22,408 bases of DNA from Polyrhizophydium stewartii. Its lineage: Eukaryota > Chytridiomycota > Chytridiomycetes > Rhizophydiales. Each line of letters starts with the position of its first letter. The stretch's first letter is position 1. Shown one piece after another: positions 8,078 through 19,088 of this stretch. The position numbers and the translations under genes were made by a program. The notes under the pieces were generated by a model. The model made no database searches. It saw only the letters and a list, made by a program, of their open reading frames with translations, and was not told the origin of the DNA. The stretch lies in assembly GCA_027604665.1 (NCBI GenBank), contig JADGIZ010000155.1, positions 1 through 22,408 on the forward strand, read 5' to 3'.

Positions 8078-8907
8078 TTATTTTGAGGAGCTCTTGGCCA
8101 TCTGGTCGAGGCCACTCATAAACGTGAGGCCGTCGGAGAGCGTGGACGTCCTGTTGATCTGCAGATGCTGCTCGCGCGAGACGATCTCCTCAATGACCTC
8201 GCCCGTGCCCTTGACGAGGCTTGCAGGGCGCATGGACACATCAGCAGTGCGCATGCGTTGCAGAGCCGAGCGAGGCGCCGGACCCACCGCGTGCGGCCCG
8301 TGTCGGGGTCGAAGACCTTGCGCACGACGCTCTGCTGGCGGTCAAACTCCTCCTTGGACTGCGGCGCCATGACGGGGCGGCGGCGTGGCGCAGCGCCGGC
8401 CGAGATGGGGGCCGCCGGGGTCGTCGCTGCAGACGCCGAGTGCCGTCGCTCGCGCGGGTGGGAAGCTGCGCTCGGCGGCGCCGCGGGGGCAGATGCCGCG
8501 GACTGTGCAGATGCCGGGGTCGTCGGCGACGTCAGCGCTGACGCGGGCCTGGCCGAGGACAGGCTCTGCGTGACGAGACTGAGCACGCTGCCAATGACAT
8601 GGTGGTGCTCCTTGTGGTGGTGGCGGTGGTGCTTCTCCCTGTGCTCCTTGTGTTCCTTGTGTTCCTTGTGGTGCTTGCGCTCCTTGCGCTCCTTGTCTCT
8701 CTTGTGGTGCCTGTCATGGTCGCTGCTCGAGCGGCGGCGGTCGTGGTGGTTGCTCTTCCGAGAGTGGCTCTTGTGGCCGTCGCGGTGCCTGTGCCTGTCG
8801 CTGCTGCTCCCTCTGCGGCCACCGCTGCCGCCGCTGTCGCTGTCGCTGCTGTCGCTGCTGTCGCTGCTGCCGCGGCTGCTGTCGCTGTGTCGGTGACGCT
8901 TGGGCAT
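8078..8907 (-). CDS. ARL6IP4: ARL6IP4/SR-25-like nuclear protein
   Basis: Modelled as complement(join(8078..8219,8288..8907)), 253 aa, with one 68-nt intron (donor GTGGGT, acceptor TGCAAG). The N-terminal half is low complexity: Ser/Asp runs, Arg/Ser/His-rich stretches, and a Lys-His-Glu repeat (HKEHKEHKEHREKHH). The conserved C-terminal domain reads MAPQSKEEFDRQQSVVRKVF, DPDTGRTR, then across the intron LVKGTGEVIEEIVSREQHLQ and INR. This matches the SR-25 domain of ARL6IP4, whose animal members localise to nuclear speckles and influence pre-mRNA splicing. The exon junction restores the family's GRTRLVKG sequence, which supports the intron. The start at 8907 (MPKRHRH) is the first ATG; the frame extends upstream only through GTG. 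The role in RNA processing is taken from the family. Confidence 0.85.
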
Positions 8908-9046
8908 GCCTGCTGGAGCGGGCGTCGTGACTCCGACGGGGAAGCCTGTATCTGGCCTCGCCCAAGCCACTCATCGGCCTCCGCCACGCAGCGACACGCA
9001 GACATATGGGCACACACAGCCGGGCGGGCCAATGAAGCGGCGTCTG

Positions 9047-9052
9047 TTTATG
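9047..9052 (-). terminator. Possible polyadenylation hexamer CATAAA for the gene at 9087-10135
   Basis: CATAAA on the minus strand, 35 nt downstream of the TGA at 9087. Position is the only support. Confidence 0.3.
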
Positions 9053-9086
9053 CGGTCGGGGACGACCTTGCCAGGCGAGTCCGGCT

Positions 9087-10135
9087 TCAGCGATAGAACG
9101 GATGCGAGACCAGGTCGAGCGCAATCACCGTCCCAATGACAACGTCCCGCAGGTTGGCGAGCGGGGCTTTGATGTGGAGCACTCGGTCTCGCTGAGCAAG
9201 GGGCGGGTCGCCCGGGCGGTACACAGCAAGCCGTTGGGACTCGTCCCAGTCTCTGTCTCGGAGCCGCTGCGGACGACCCGGCTGGGGCGGCGGGTCGGCG
9301 ATACCGAGCCAGAAGCCTGCTGACGTTGGCGTCCACTCAAACGACTGCCCCTGCGCGGCGAACCTGTGCTTGAGCGGCCCCGACGCCTTGGGGAACATTG
9401 ACCGGGAGCTCTCGCGAGCAACCACAAACGAGTCGGCGTTGTTGCGCAGGTCCGTGAACCGGATCTTGTGCGGGTACTCTGTGCGGATGCCGTAGAGCTG
9501 TGCGACGGTGCCCGATGGCGTGGTGGTGCCGAGCTGCATGTGTGTGACGGCGCCGTGCTCAAAGACCTGGTCGGCGTGAGGAGGTGAGGAGCAGCGAGCG
9601 TCAGCGTCATCATGTGGCGCTGATGCTTGGCTTGCGGAATGCGACCAAGCCGGCCGCCACGGGCCGGGGGAGGGAGGCAGAGGGCGCTCACGGTCATGAG
9701 GAAGATGTGCCGCGAGTCCCGGGAGATGATACTGATCCGGGTTGGGTCGCTGCAGTCGACGACGAACTGCATGTCGGCCTCGGGCACAATCTCGATGCAT
9801 CGCAGGAACAGCCCGGGCTGCTCCTCGATGGGCGGCGGCCGCGCGGGCCGCTCGGCGGCGGCGGCGACGGGGCTCGTGGCCGCAGCCAGCGCAGCCTGCC
9901 GCACGGCGCCGGGGCCGGGCGCTGCGCCGCGCCCTGCAGTCGCCGAGGTGGCCGCGACCGCGGCCAGCACGACGTTGTTGGCAACGCCGGCGGGTGGCGG
10001 GGCGAGCGCCGGAGCGGGCTGCGCCGGCTGCGCGAGCGACTCGCGGATCGCCTGTGCGACCTGGGCACTCTCGCCATGGCCGTAGATGGAGTCGTACGAG
10101 GGCGGCGGCTCGGACGGTGCTGGGCTCGAGAGCAT
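9087..10135 (-). CDS. Possible tubby C-terminal-like (LURP-one-type) domain protein with PPSY-containing N-terminus
   Basis: Modelled as complement(join(9087..9566,9692..10135)), 307 aa. The single 125-nt intron is phase 0 (donor GTGAGC, acceptor GACCAG) and has GCTGAC inside. The N-terminus starts MLSSPAPSEPPPSYDSIYG, a Pro-rich segment with a PPxY-like motif (PPSY) of the kind bound by WW domains, followed by an Ala/Pro-rich linker to about residue 105. From about residue 110 there is a beta-rich domain: FVVDCSDPTRISIISRDSRH, IFLMTVFEHGAVTHMQLG, KHRFAAQGQSFEWTPT, and near the end RVLHIKAPLANLRDVVIGTV. The spacing of an F-x-W strand, a W/F-L-G strand and a final D-V-V-I-T-V strand resembles the tubby-like domains found in many fungal proteins. 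The match is by pattern only. The start is the first ATG that gives the Pro-rich N-terminus typical of such proteins. Confidence 0.6.
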
Positions 10136-10311
10136 CCGTGTGTCTGGTGGTGTTGGTGTTGGTGGTGTTGGCGAAGAGCCGAAACAACACGGTCCACGGG
10201 CGTTCCGCGGGTCGCCATCGGCGCGACGGTTCAAGGACGCCGCGAGAGCCGGTGCACATGCGATGCCCCCCAGCAGCGCACGGATGGAGGGCATAAATGG
10301 GTTTTGGTTTA

Positions 10312-13300
10312 CTACACTTTGAGCCAGCTCGGCACGGGGTTCTCCGTCAGCAGGTAGTGCGACTCCTCGAGCGCATCGATCCACTCGTTGCGCATGCGCT
10401 CAATCTCGAGCAGGCCACTGCCCGATCCGGGGCTCGGTGCCGCCGCCTCGATCCGCAGCGCAATCGTGCGGCCGTCACGGAACTCGAGCACAAACACCTG
10501 TGGCGACGTGGCGGACGCATCTGGCAACGGGTCCGGTCGCGCGGCGTTGTCTGGGCCTGCCGTTGTCGGCGGAAGCGAGCCAGACACGATCTCGCGGGGC
10601 GACGGCGGCCTGTCTGAATCAAACACGCTGCCGTGGAGACTTTCAAAGTCGGGCTGGCTCGTAAAGAAGCGCACCATCTCAAGCTGCGCCAGGTCGATTG
10701 AAACGCTTTCGTTGGGCACCTGCTTGGTTGGCCCCGGGTGTCAGCTAATCGCATCGCTCGGCCGCCAGATCCAGCATTGCTATGCTCACTCCTTCGACGT
10801 GCCCAATAAGTTTGTCGCCGACCAGCTTAAAGTATCGCCTGCGCCACTTCTGCGTACGCGAGTCAGCTTCGCTTGCCTTTGGACGAGGAGTGCAGTTACC
10901 CATCGCCGCACCGCAAGATCGCCGCCCTCCTGGAACAGAAAGCCCTCTTTCCACACACGCGCATGCAGGTCGCGCATGTGTAGACCGCGCTCGACCTCAA
11001 GCATGCTTGTCGGCAGGAGGCCGACTTCGCCGCACGCCGTGGTGGGCACAAATGCCACGCGCACGCGCACACGTCCGATCGGTGCAATGCTGCCACCGTG
11101 GCCATGCGTCCCAACGCCCGATGGCACAGAGTGCACATCAACCATCTGCTCGCGGATCGTGCACGAGTGCGCCTCGGCCCACGCCAAGGCGTTGGCGATA
11201 GTGCACCGACCGACGGCCACCTCGCTCACACGAGAGCTCGCTCCGCCGGGAAGTCCGCTCGACGCCGAGCCAAGCCTGCGTGCATCGGACCGGCTCGAAG
11301 ACGACGTCGCCGACGAGAACGACGTCAACGATGAGGAGTGCGCGGCCTGACCGACGCGTGTTGCATCGCCTCGCTGCTCGGTCTGTGGTGGCAAGCTCTG
11401 GTCGGTCTGGTCGCGAAGCGTGGAGCGAAGGGTGGCAGTGAGTTTGCCGAGGAGCCGCGTCTGGAGCGACTTGACGCCTTCCTTGAGCTGCGTCTTGGAC
11501 GAGATCGACCGCGGTAATGTGGAACGCGCAGACTGCATCACCTGGCGCACGCGAAGTGTGATCTCGAGCGGCTTGTCTTGCATCATCGACAGGCAGCCCT
11601 CCCAGTCGGTTGCAACACTCGACTCGCCCGTAGAAATCACCAGCGGTGGAGATGTCATGCTCTCGCGGCCGTGCAGCACCTCGACGTCAACGACACGCTC
11701 GGCATCGGCGCACAGCTCGACGTCCTCGACGGCGGTAACTGTATCGCCGTGGTGTCAGCATGGGTGATTCTCAGCGCTGAATTGCAAATACGCACCTTGC
11801 AGCAGCAAGATGCCCGCAGAGCCGTGTGCAAGGTCTACATTGGAGTCCTGCGGAGGGATGTCCCAGCGCGTCTCAAGCTGGCCCTGCCATGCAACCTTTG
11901 CGCAATGCCGGAATGCGGATTAGTCTGCAGTTAATATATCGCTGACACCGGCGGTGCGAAACTCACCCCAAAAGACACGGCCTTGCGGGAAGTCTTGCGG
12001 GCCGGGCCACTGCGAAACGCAGGCTCACGGTTCTGCTCCGCAAACGGCTCCAGGTGCTCGACTTTCGGCTGCACCGGGGCATCACTCCTTGGCGGCTTGA
12101 TGCAAGCAAATCGATCCACTGATTTAGCCTGAGGCTGCATCGATGCGTCAATGCCAGAAGCTGGCGATCGTTCTGGGATCAGAGGGGGGTGCGCTTCCTT
12201 GTCCAACTCCTCCATCTGCGAGTGGAAATTGATCGACGTAGCCGAGTCGAAAGTATCGCCCGCGCCTCGACGGTCGTGGAATGCCTCTTTGGCCAGGACT
12301 CCCGTGCTGGTGCGATGCAGCTCGTGCACCTCGAGCAGACTCGCACCGAGAGCAGCAGCGTGCGCATCATGATCTTCGTGGGTCACAATATGCGGCTCTC
12401 GTGATGCATCGATTGCGTTGGCAGCGTCGTCCTTTTGCGATGAGAGCGAACCGTTGCTGCTCGAAACCAGTGGGCTTGAAGAAGTCGACGCCGACTCTGC
12501 GTCCGTTTCCGCTGGAACGACCAAGCAGGCACGGGACAAGTCGACTGGAATCGCAGCATGAGATTCGGCATGTGCTGCGTTGGTGTCGGCCGCGCATGCC
12601 GCAGCAGGCTCACCGTCGTCGGTTCCGGTTGTCGACGCATCCATTGACGCAAGCGCGGCCGCATTCCGCTCTGCGCTGGGTCGCACCGTAGCCCACATAT
12701 CGGCGGTCGAGCCATGCGTCACCTGCTGCGGTGAGAACGGCTGCGGTGATTGAGTCGCAGCCTTGTAAGTGCTTTCGCTTGTCGAGGTAGTTTCCACCGC
12801 GGACTCAGCCAGGGTCAACTTCGACAGCCAGCCGTCATCCTCAAACATGGAGCCGATGTCGATCTTGGGGATCTGTGTCGCGTGGCGGTCGGTCCGATTG
12901 CGGACGTTCGCGGCGGCGTATGGGTCGGCGCCGCGAGCAGACAGGCAGCAACCGCAGGAAGCACATGCGATGCAGAGAGTGGCGGGAAGATGCACTGCGT
13001 CAGCCAATCTGCAGCAGGCCGAGGAATAGAAGTGGTGACTCACGTCGATCAAGACAGACGCGGAGCGGCGCACCGCTGGCGGCGATGACTGCGTTGTGGC
13101 GGTCGGCGTCGGCGTGTTGTCATCATCGCCGCTCTCGACCTCGTGTTCAGGAGCGTTGCTCAGCGCCTCGGCGTCGGGGTCCGTCGGCTCGATCAAGGCT
13201 GGCGTCGATGTCTTTGGAGACGACGATGGCGTCAGTTCAACGGCTTGATCATGCGCCGTGGATGCTGCAGCTTGAGCGGCTTCAGCGAGCCGCGACTGGA

Positions 13301-15615
13301 TGCGCGAGAACACGAGCTGCAGCTTCGGGTCGGCAGCACCGGAAGACACCTGCGGGCGGCTTGCATTTGGTGCGATGGATGGACAAGCAACGACAACCGC
13401 CGCATCTCGCTGGCCCTTGGGCACGGGCTTGTCCCCGCCGGGGCTGTTCATGCTGGATTTGCAGCCCAAAGTAGCTTCAGGGGTGGTTATTTGAGCTGCC
13501 TGGACATCGCGCTCCAGAGCAGCGTTAAAGACGGCACCCGAGTCAGATCGCTTGGCGTTGAATGCTTCGGCAGATGGCGGAGCGGCCGCGTCGGTTGTCG
13601 GTGTTTTGACTTGAGCGACACAAGCCTCAGGTCTCGGACTGCGTTCAGATGCGTCCGAAACGGGTTTCTGAGTTGGCGTGGCCGCAGCTGGGGCTTGTCG
13701 CTGTTGGCTCCTTGGTGGTGAGCATGCGTTGGCGGGGCCGGATATATCAATCGTAGCCCTGCGGCCAAATATTGCGTTGCAGGTCTTTGCATCGCTCGCG
13801 AGCGACGACACAGACATGGCCGACGACGAGGCGATGGATGCAAAGCTTGCCGTGGGTTCGAAGCCGCACGAGCTCGACGTGCGCATGCTTCCTGTGGCTG
13901 CTTGGCGAGCCGACCACTTGCTCGCAGCCTTGGCGGCTTGCTTGGGTGCGTTGGAGACGAAAAGCACCTTTTCCTCGTCAGGTTCGATGTCAAAGTTCTT
14001 TACAATGTCAAAGAGGCTCATGACCTGCCTGGGCTGCTGACCGGCAGCCTGGCGTCCAGAAGGCGATCGCGCAAGGCTTTGGCGCTGTTGATTCGCGCCG
14101 GCCGAGTATGGATAGTCGGTCGCAGAGTTGCGGCGGCGGAGCTCGATGCTGTCGGCCGGCGAACGCGGTGAGCGCGGTGAGCGCGGTGAGCGCGGAGACG
14201 GCGCACCGGATCTCGCGGGCGAGGCCGTCGGGGTGGCGTCGACGTCGCCGCGAGCGTCAATGCCGCAGCTGCGCAACGTAAACACGGCGGATGCGAGGGC
14301 AAACGTTGGCGGGGCGTGCGGTGTGGGCGACTGCGCGCGTGACGATGCGTACGACGGCGTGTATCCCATGGGCGGCGACGCCGGGATGGATGCGATCGAG
14401 CAGCGGCCCGGCGAGTTTCGGTGCGGCGACGAGGGCGACACCGACGCACCGCGGGACTCTGCTGCGTGTTCTACGGCCGCGTGTGCAGCGTGCGCGGCGG
14501 CCGGGGACTGGGCCCACTGGCGTGAGCGCGGCACAGGTGGCTTGGATGGCACGGCGCCCTGGAACCTCCTAGCAAGCGCAGATACGGATGCCGTTGACGG
14601 AGAATGTCTCATCGAATGCGCATCGTCGCCTTCCCTGCCCTGAGCCTCGGCCGGGACGGGCATCTTGTCGGTTTGCTTGAGCTCCGACTTTGCCGGCGTG
14701 ATCGGGCCTGGCGATGGCGCAGAAGGAACCAAGGGGTGTTTCTCGAGCTTCTTCTGGGCCGCCGGTGACGGCACAGGGACGATCGGCGGCGAAGCGCACG
14801 GAACGTCAAAGGCCGAAATGGCCGATGCCACCAGGCCGCCGCGCGCGGTGGTGCGACTCGAGATGAAGGCCGGTGCTTGGGACGCCGACGCAACTGAAGT
14901 CACGGATGCAATGGATGCCGTGGATGGGGACCGGAGCACGCTGTTCTGCCGCTGCTGCAGCGCGCTTCCCCGCCAAACCTGCCCGCCGGGCATGAAGAAC
15001 TGCAGCGGCGGGCGGGCATCACGACGAGAACCGCGACGCGTTGTTGTTGTCAGCACGCTGGCGCGGCGGCCACGCGCGCACATACACACTCGAGCTGACG
15101 GCACCACCAACCCCTCTCCAAACCAACACGACCTCATTACGTACCGAGCTGTTCTTTGTCGACGCGTTGGCCGGCGTGAGGGCCCTGTCAGCAGAGAGGA
15201 ACGGGTTGGCCTTGACTGACGGAATCGCCGCGGTCGTGGGTCTCCCTGCATCCGCCGGCGCTACCGTAACCGCGCTCGCTGTTTCTGTAATCTGCGGGGC
15301 GGCCGTTGTTGCTGGTCTTGTTGCTTCCGGCGGGGTGGATGCTGACGATGCAGGTGTGGACGAGACGGTTCGCATTGCGGCCGCGCGGGACGACAGCGAT
15401 GCAGGACTCGGCGCGAGTGGGGCAACCTGGCCGGCGTTGGCGCCGCACGCTAGGGTTCCGTTGGCGGCGCCGGTCTTATCCGTGATGGCTGCGACACTTG
15501 GCATCGGCCGAGCTGGCGATGCGGCCACCTGTGCCGACGACTCGCCTGGAGACATCGCGCGGAAGGGGCTGCTCGACACGGCCGATCGCTGTTGGAGGCG
15601 GCGGATATCGTCCAT
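10312..15615 (-). CDS. Anillin/Bud4-like protein with C-terminal PH domain
   Basis: Modelled as complement(join(10312..10719,10790..10849,10900..11738,11796..11895,11967..12872,13044..14999,15145..15615)), 1579 aa; the phases of all six introns agree. Residues 1 to about 1110 are mainly disordered, Ser/Ala/Pro-rich, with an SPR tandem repeat and a short conserved-looking PKIDIGSMFEDDGWLSKLTL. The anillin-homology region follows: WQGQLETRWDIPP, then GILLLQVTAVEDVELCADA, PLEITLRVRQVMQS, GRCTIANALAWAEA, GRVRVRVAFVP. The PH domain begins at KEGFLFQEGGDLAVRR and continues WRRRYFKLVGDKLIGHVEG, VFVLEFRDGRTIALRIEA, WIDALEES. In fungi Bud4/Mid-type proteins link septins and membrane to the division or bud site; that role is family knowledge. 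The start at 15615 is the first ATG in the open frame (MDDIRRLQQ). Exon 4's acceptor (GCAAAG) is the weakest call; the intron at 12873-13043 is a multiple of three and could be retained. Confidence 0.75.
14163..14198. repeat. Four 9-bp tandem units (GCGCGGTGA type) inside the Bud4-like gene
   Basis: Four consecutive 9-mers differing at one or two positions. On the minus strand they encode Ser-Pro-Arg repeats in the disordered N-terminal region. Ser-Pro-Arg is a typical proline-directed kinase site, so repeat number could alter phosphorylation; that is inference. Confidence 0.8.
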
Positions 15616-16011
15616 GGCCGCGGACACGCAGGTTGAGGCTTTCGCGCGCTTGGGCCGTGCAGATGCGCGGGGGTGTGAGAGTGCGGGCTGGGACGGGCGT
15701 GCAGCGGGATGCAGATATCTTGATCTGCTGCTCGGTCGATGCGTCGGGGTTTGTCAGGGCTCAGCGCGCTGGGACGAGGGGCGGTCGATGCTGCGCCGAG
15801 TGTGTAGCAGGCACGCAAGCGAAGGCCACAGGCGAGGGCGGCTCGGCGAGTCGGGGGAAGGTGCGACGGCCGGAAAGCGCCGCGATGCGGTTCTGGCCGC
15901 GAGTCGAGCCCAACAAGGCTGGCCCGCGGCGCGCCTCGCCGGGGTCTGCTGACGGGAAATGCCCTAAGCGGGCCAGCGCGCGCACGACTTGTGAGCGCAT
16001 CTGGCGAGACT
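15616..16011. other. Intergenic region between neurochondrin and the Bud4-like gene
   Basis: 396 nt between the neurochondrin stop and the first ATG of the Bud4-like gene. It must hold the promoter of the latter and the 3' end of the former. Open frames on both strands are GC-driven shadows without family resemblance. No TATA-like or canonical AATAAA element stands out. Confidence 0.5.
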
Positions 16012-19000
16012 TCATTTGTGCGATGCGCACACAACCACAAGCCGCTTGAGCACGGCGGCCTCGTCTGGCGTCCAAGATCCTGCAAAGTCGGCGGGTGCCA
16101 TGTCAGCGCGCCGAAGCAGCGTGTGCGAATAGCGGGAGTATGGGACGCACCGCGACTCAGAATGCCGTGCAGCTGTTCGCCCCACTGTGCTTTGTTGCCA
16201 GCGGGAATCTGGATGAGTGGGACGCAGTCTGCCAAGGCCGACACGGTGAGATACCACATGTCCGAGACCTGCTCGTGCGTGTCGGCCGGGTCGGCGCCGT
16301 CGTCGCTGCCGTCGGGTCCGGCAGCTTCGCTCAGGCCGCACTCTCGGATGAAGCTAAAGATACGAGCAAAGGCTGCGGAGATGTGCTGCGCGGGGATGCT
16401 CGCAATCTGCGAGGGCGACATGGCGCGGATGATCATGCAAACGAGCGCGCACGAGTCTGCCAGCACGAGCGGATCTGAGCATCAACGAGGGCAATGATCA
16501 GCCAAAAGAGAAGCAGCATCGAGGTCGTCCCGTGACGCACCGTTGATGCTGGGCAGCCTCTGGATCAGGACGTGCAGCAGCTGCACAAAGATCGTGTCTG
16601 CGGCAATGATGTGCTGCTCGCCAACAATGGTGTTCATGATCACCGAGAGCACCGCATATTCGAGATCGGCGCGGATGCTGGTCGTGTCCATCAGGAAGCG
16701 CGCGAGGGGTACGTATCCGCGCATTCGCACAAACGACGCCCGCGGGAGCGGCTCGGAGGTGATGGCGACGAGAACCGGAGTGAGAAAGTGGATAGGATGG
16801 ACGCCCACGGCTGCGATTCTGGCCAGGCGTCGGTCAGCACGATGCTGTCGAAGCACGAGATTGCATGCAACGACTTACTTTGCGGTGCAGTAGTGCACGA
16901 CGAGCGGCACAAGCTCGGCAAGCTCCTCTGGCGCCACGGACGAGTCCTCGCCGACCCAGCGCGAGTACGCCTTGAGGCTCAGCGCAGTTGCATCGTCGTC
17001 GACAGCTGCAGGATCCCCAGAATCCTGGAACTCTGCCTACCAGGAGTGTCAGCGATCGGCGAAGCAGGCATTGATGCACGGTGGTCGCGCACCATGCGCT
17101 CCGAGAGAAAGGCAGCGATGGTCAAGAACGTCTCCGACAGTGCGCCACGCATTGACAGAAGCATATCGGGTTGCAGCTCGCCGGAGTCGAGAACGAGAAA
17201 GTCGATGACAGCCTCGAGGATGTCGAAGCAGATTGGCATGACGCGGGCGATTCTGGCGGGATCCTCGCTCGATCGCATCTGCCGGGTTCCGGCACGCGAA
17301 GATGTATCTGTTCCATTCAGCTTGCTTTGGCCTGCGCCGCTGGCCGCCTCGGCGTCTTGGTCTTGGTCGTCGTCGTCTTGGAGTGCGTCAGCGAGCTCGC
17401 CGAGATCGAGGCGGGAGGGTGCCTTTGAAAGCGCCTCCTGCGTCTGGCGCGGATCTGATGCGATTGAGGCCGAGAGCGGTGCTGCCGCAGCAGCGGCGGC
17501 AGCAGCGGCGGCCGCAGGCGTGACCAGCTCGGCATCGGCGTGCTCTGCATCGGCGTGCTGGGTGCTCGCAGCGCAGCGGGGCATGTCGACGCGGTCGAGC
17601 ATGACGCGCAGCTCCGCACAGGCAACGTGGGTGAGTATGACGGCGAATTGGGGGTCTGACAGCCGCGAGGTGCCTGCCGCAGCCCGCCCGGACACCGGTG
17701 CAGGTGCCTGTGCCGAGGCGGATCCCAGGGCCGCAGAGAGCTCGGACGAGAGCGACTCGGGACCCGCGCGGATGAGCAGCTGCGCAGCGACGTAGAGCGC
17801 AACGTCGCGGTGGCGGGCCGATGCGACGTGGCTGCGCAGCACGGAGCGCAGGGCCGACTTGACGGCTCGCGCGGCAGCGCCCTTGGGGTCAATGGCTGTG
17901 GCCTGGGCGTTGGCGCAGGAGCGGAAGGAGGTGTCAACGGGCATGTGGAGGTGCACGGGCAAGGGTTGTGGCGATGGCGCGAGTCCCATCTCCGTCCAAG
18001 CATCTGGCATGAGACGCATGGGATGCATCGGCGGGGCAGATCGGGACGCCGAACTGGCGGCGGGACACACACCTGCATCGTCGCCAACACCCGCCCGGCG
18101 AGGGCCAGAACATCAAAGGCCCGCGCTGCGTTGCGATGCAGCAGCGCCATCGATGCATCGGCCAGAGCGGTGGCCATTGCCTCGGCGGCCTCGTCCTCGT
18201 GCGGCTGCGGTGAGGCGGCAGCATCGAGCGCTGCATGCACGAGCGAGTGCGCCAGCGCCTGCACGCTGAGGAAGCCGTCGGGATCCGCCTGCTCGGCGGC
18301 GGGGTCTGCGCCAACGCCCGGCGGCGGGCTGCTCCTCTCGGTAGCGAGCGCGCCTGCGATGGATCTGGCGACATCGGGTGTCCACAGCGCGGCGACAGCC
18401 TGCGGTGCGATCGGGCGCTCAGTGCCGGGGCCGCCAAGCAGCGCGATCATGGCCGCCGCGGCCCGGCGAGCCGTCTCGGGCGTCCTGGTGTGGTGCATCG
18501 CAGCTGCCGCCGGGGCGATGCACTTGAGCAGCTGCCGCTCGCCCGCAAGCTGCGGCGTCGTGCAGAAGCCGAACCAGATGTGCACGGCGAGAGCCTGCTG
18601 CAGCTCTGCCGTGAGCTGCATGCCCTGCGGCTGCTCGGTGCCTGTGCCGGCGCCGGTGCCGGCGTCTGCATCGGCAGCGCCGTCGGCGTCGCCAGAGTCC
18701 GCGCCTTGACCGCCGTTGTCGCCTGCGTTGGCGGAGTGTCAGCAGCTGTGGGCGCGCAGGCATCCGGGTCGGCATCGACCCACGGGCACGCATGAGCCTG
18801 CGAACGAACGGCCACGGGATGTGGTCGAATGCCAGCCGCACCGCGGCGAAGTCGGCTGGGTCGGGCAGCAGGCGCGGCAGCAGCGCGAGGCCGGCGAACT
18901 TGTGCTCGCTGGTCGTGCCGGGCCCCAGCAGCTGCAGGCACTGGCGCAGCTGGGCATGCGGGTCGGCGGCCTGCTGCGCGGGTGCGTCGGCAGCCGGTGG

Positions 19001-19087
19001 GGCCTCGTGCGGCGATCGGGGCGGCGCAGGTGCGGGCATCGGCCCCGCGGGGGATATTTTGTCGCCGCTTGCCCGACTCCTGCTCAT
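16012..19087 (-). CDS. NCDN: Neurochondrin family protein
   Basis: Modelled as complement(join(16012..16079,16151..16474,16541..16818,16879..17036,17093..17902,18073..18722,18784..19087)), 863 aa; all six introns (56-170 nt) have matching phases and most contain CTGAC. The N-terminus carries the family signature: QLRQCLQLLGPGTTSEHKFA, GLALLPRLLPDPADFAAVRL, FDHIPWPFVRRLMRA. Later helical segments include ELQQALAVHIWFGFCTTPQL, ALAHSLVHAALDAAA, VALYVAAQLLIRAG, FAVILTHVACAELRVMLDRV, FDILEAVIDFLVLDSGELQP and YAVLSVIMNTIVGEQHII, consistent with an all-alpha repeat protein. A 12-residue Ala run and an Asp/Glu/Gln-rich patch lie in the centre (about 17340-17520). Animal neurochondrin is a cytosolic protein linked to neurite outgrowth and receptor signalling; the fungal role is not known to me. 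It diverges from PEX11 and the two ATGs overlap. A downstream in-frame ATG at 19039 is an alternative start. Confidence 0.8.
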
Positions 19088-19088
19088 G
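19085..19088. other. Overlapping start codons of divergent neurochondrin and PEX11
   Basis: The palindrome CATG holds the ATG of PEX11 (plus, 19086-19088) and the ATG of neurochondrin (minus, 19087-19085). There is no spacer, so each gene's 5' leader and promoter must lie in the other's first exon or intron, unless one start is further downstream. Confidence 0.6.

Noticed and set aside
8165..8896. 243-codon plus-strand open frame rich in Leu/Ser, like repeated membrane segments
   Set aside because: Antisense of the Lys/His/Ser-rich part of the ARL6IP4-like gene; the Leu runs are reverse complements of Lys/Arg/Ser codons.
10388..11350. 320-codon plus-strand open frame
   Set aside because: Antisense of the PH and anillin exons of the Bud4-like gene, with no recognisable domain.
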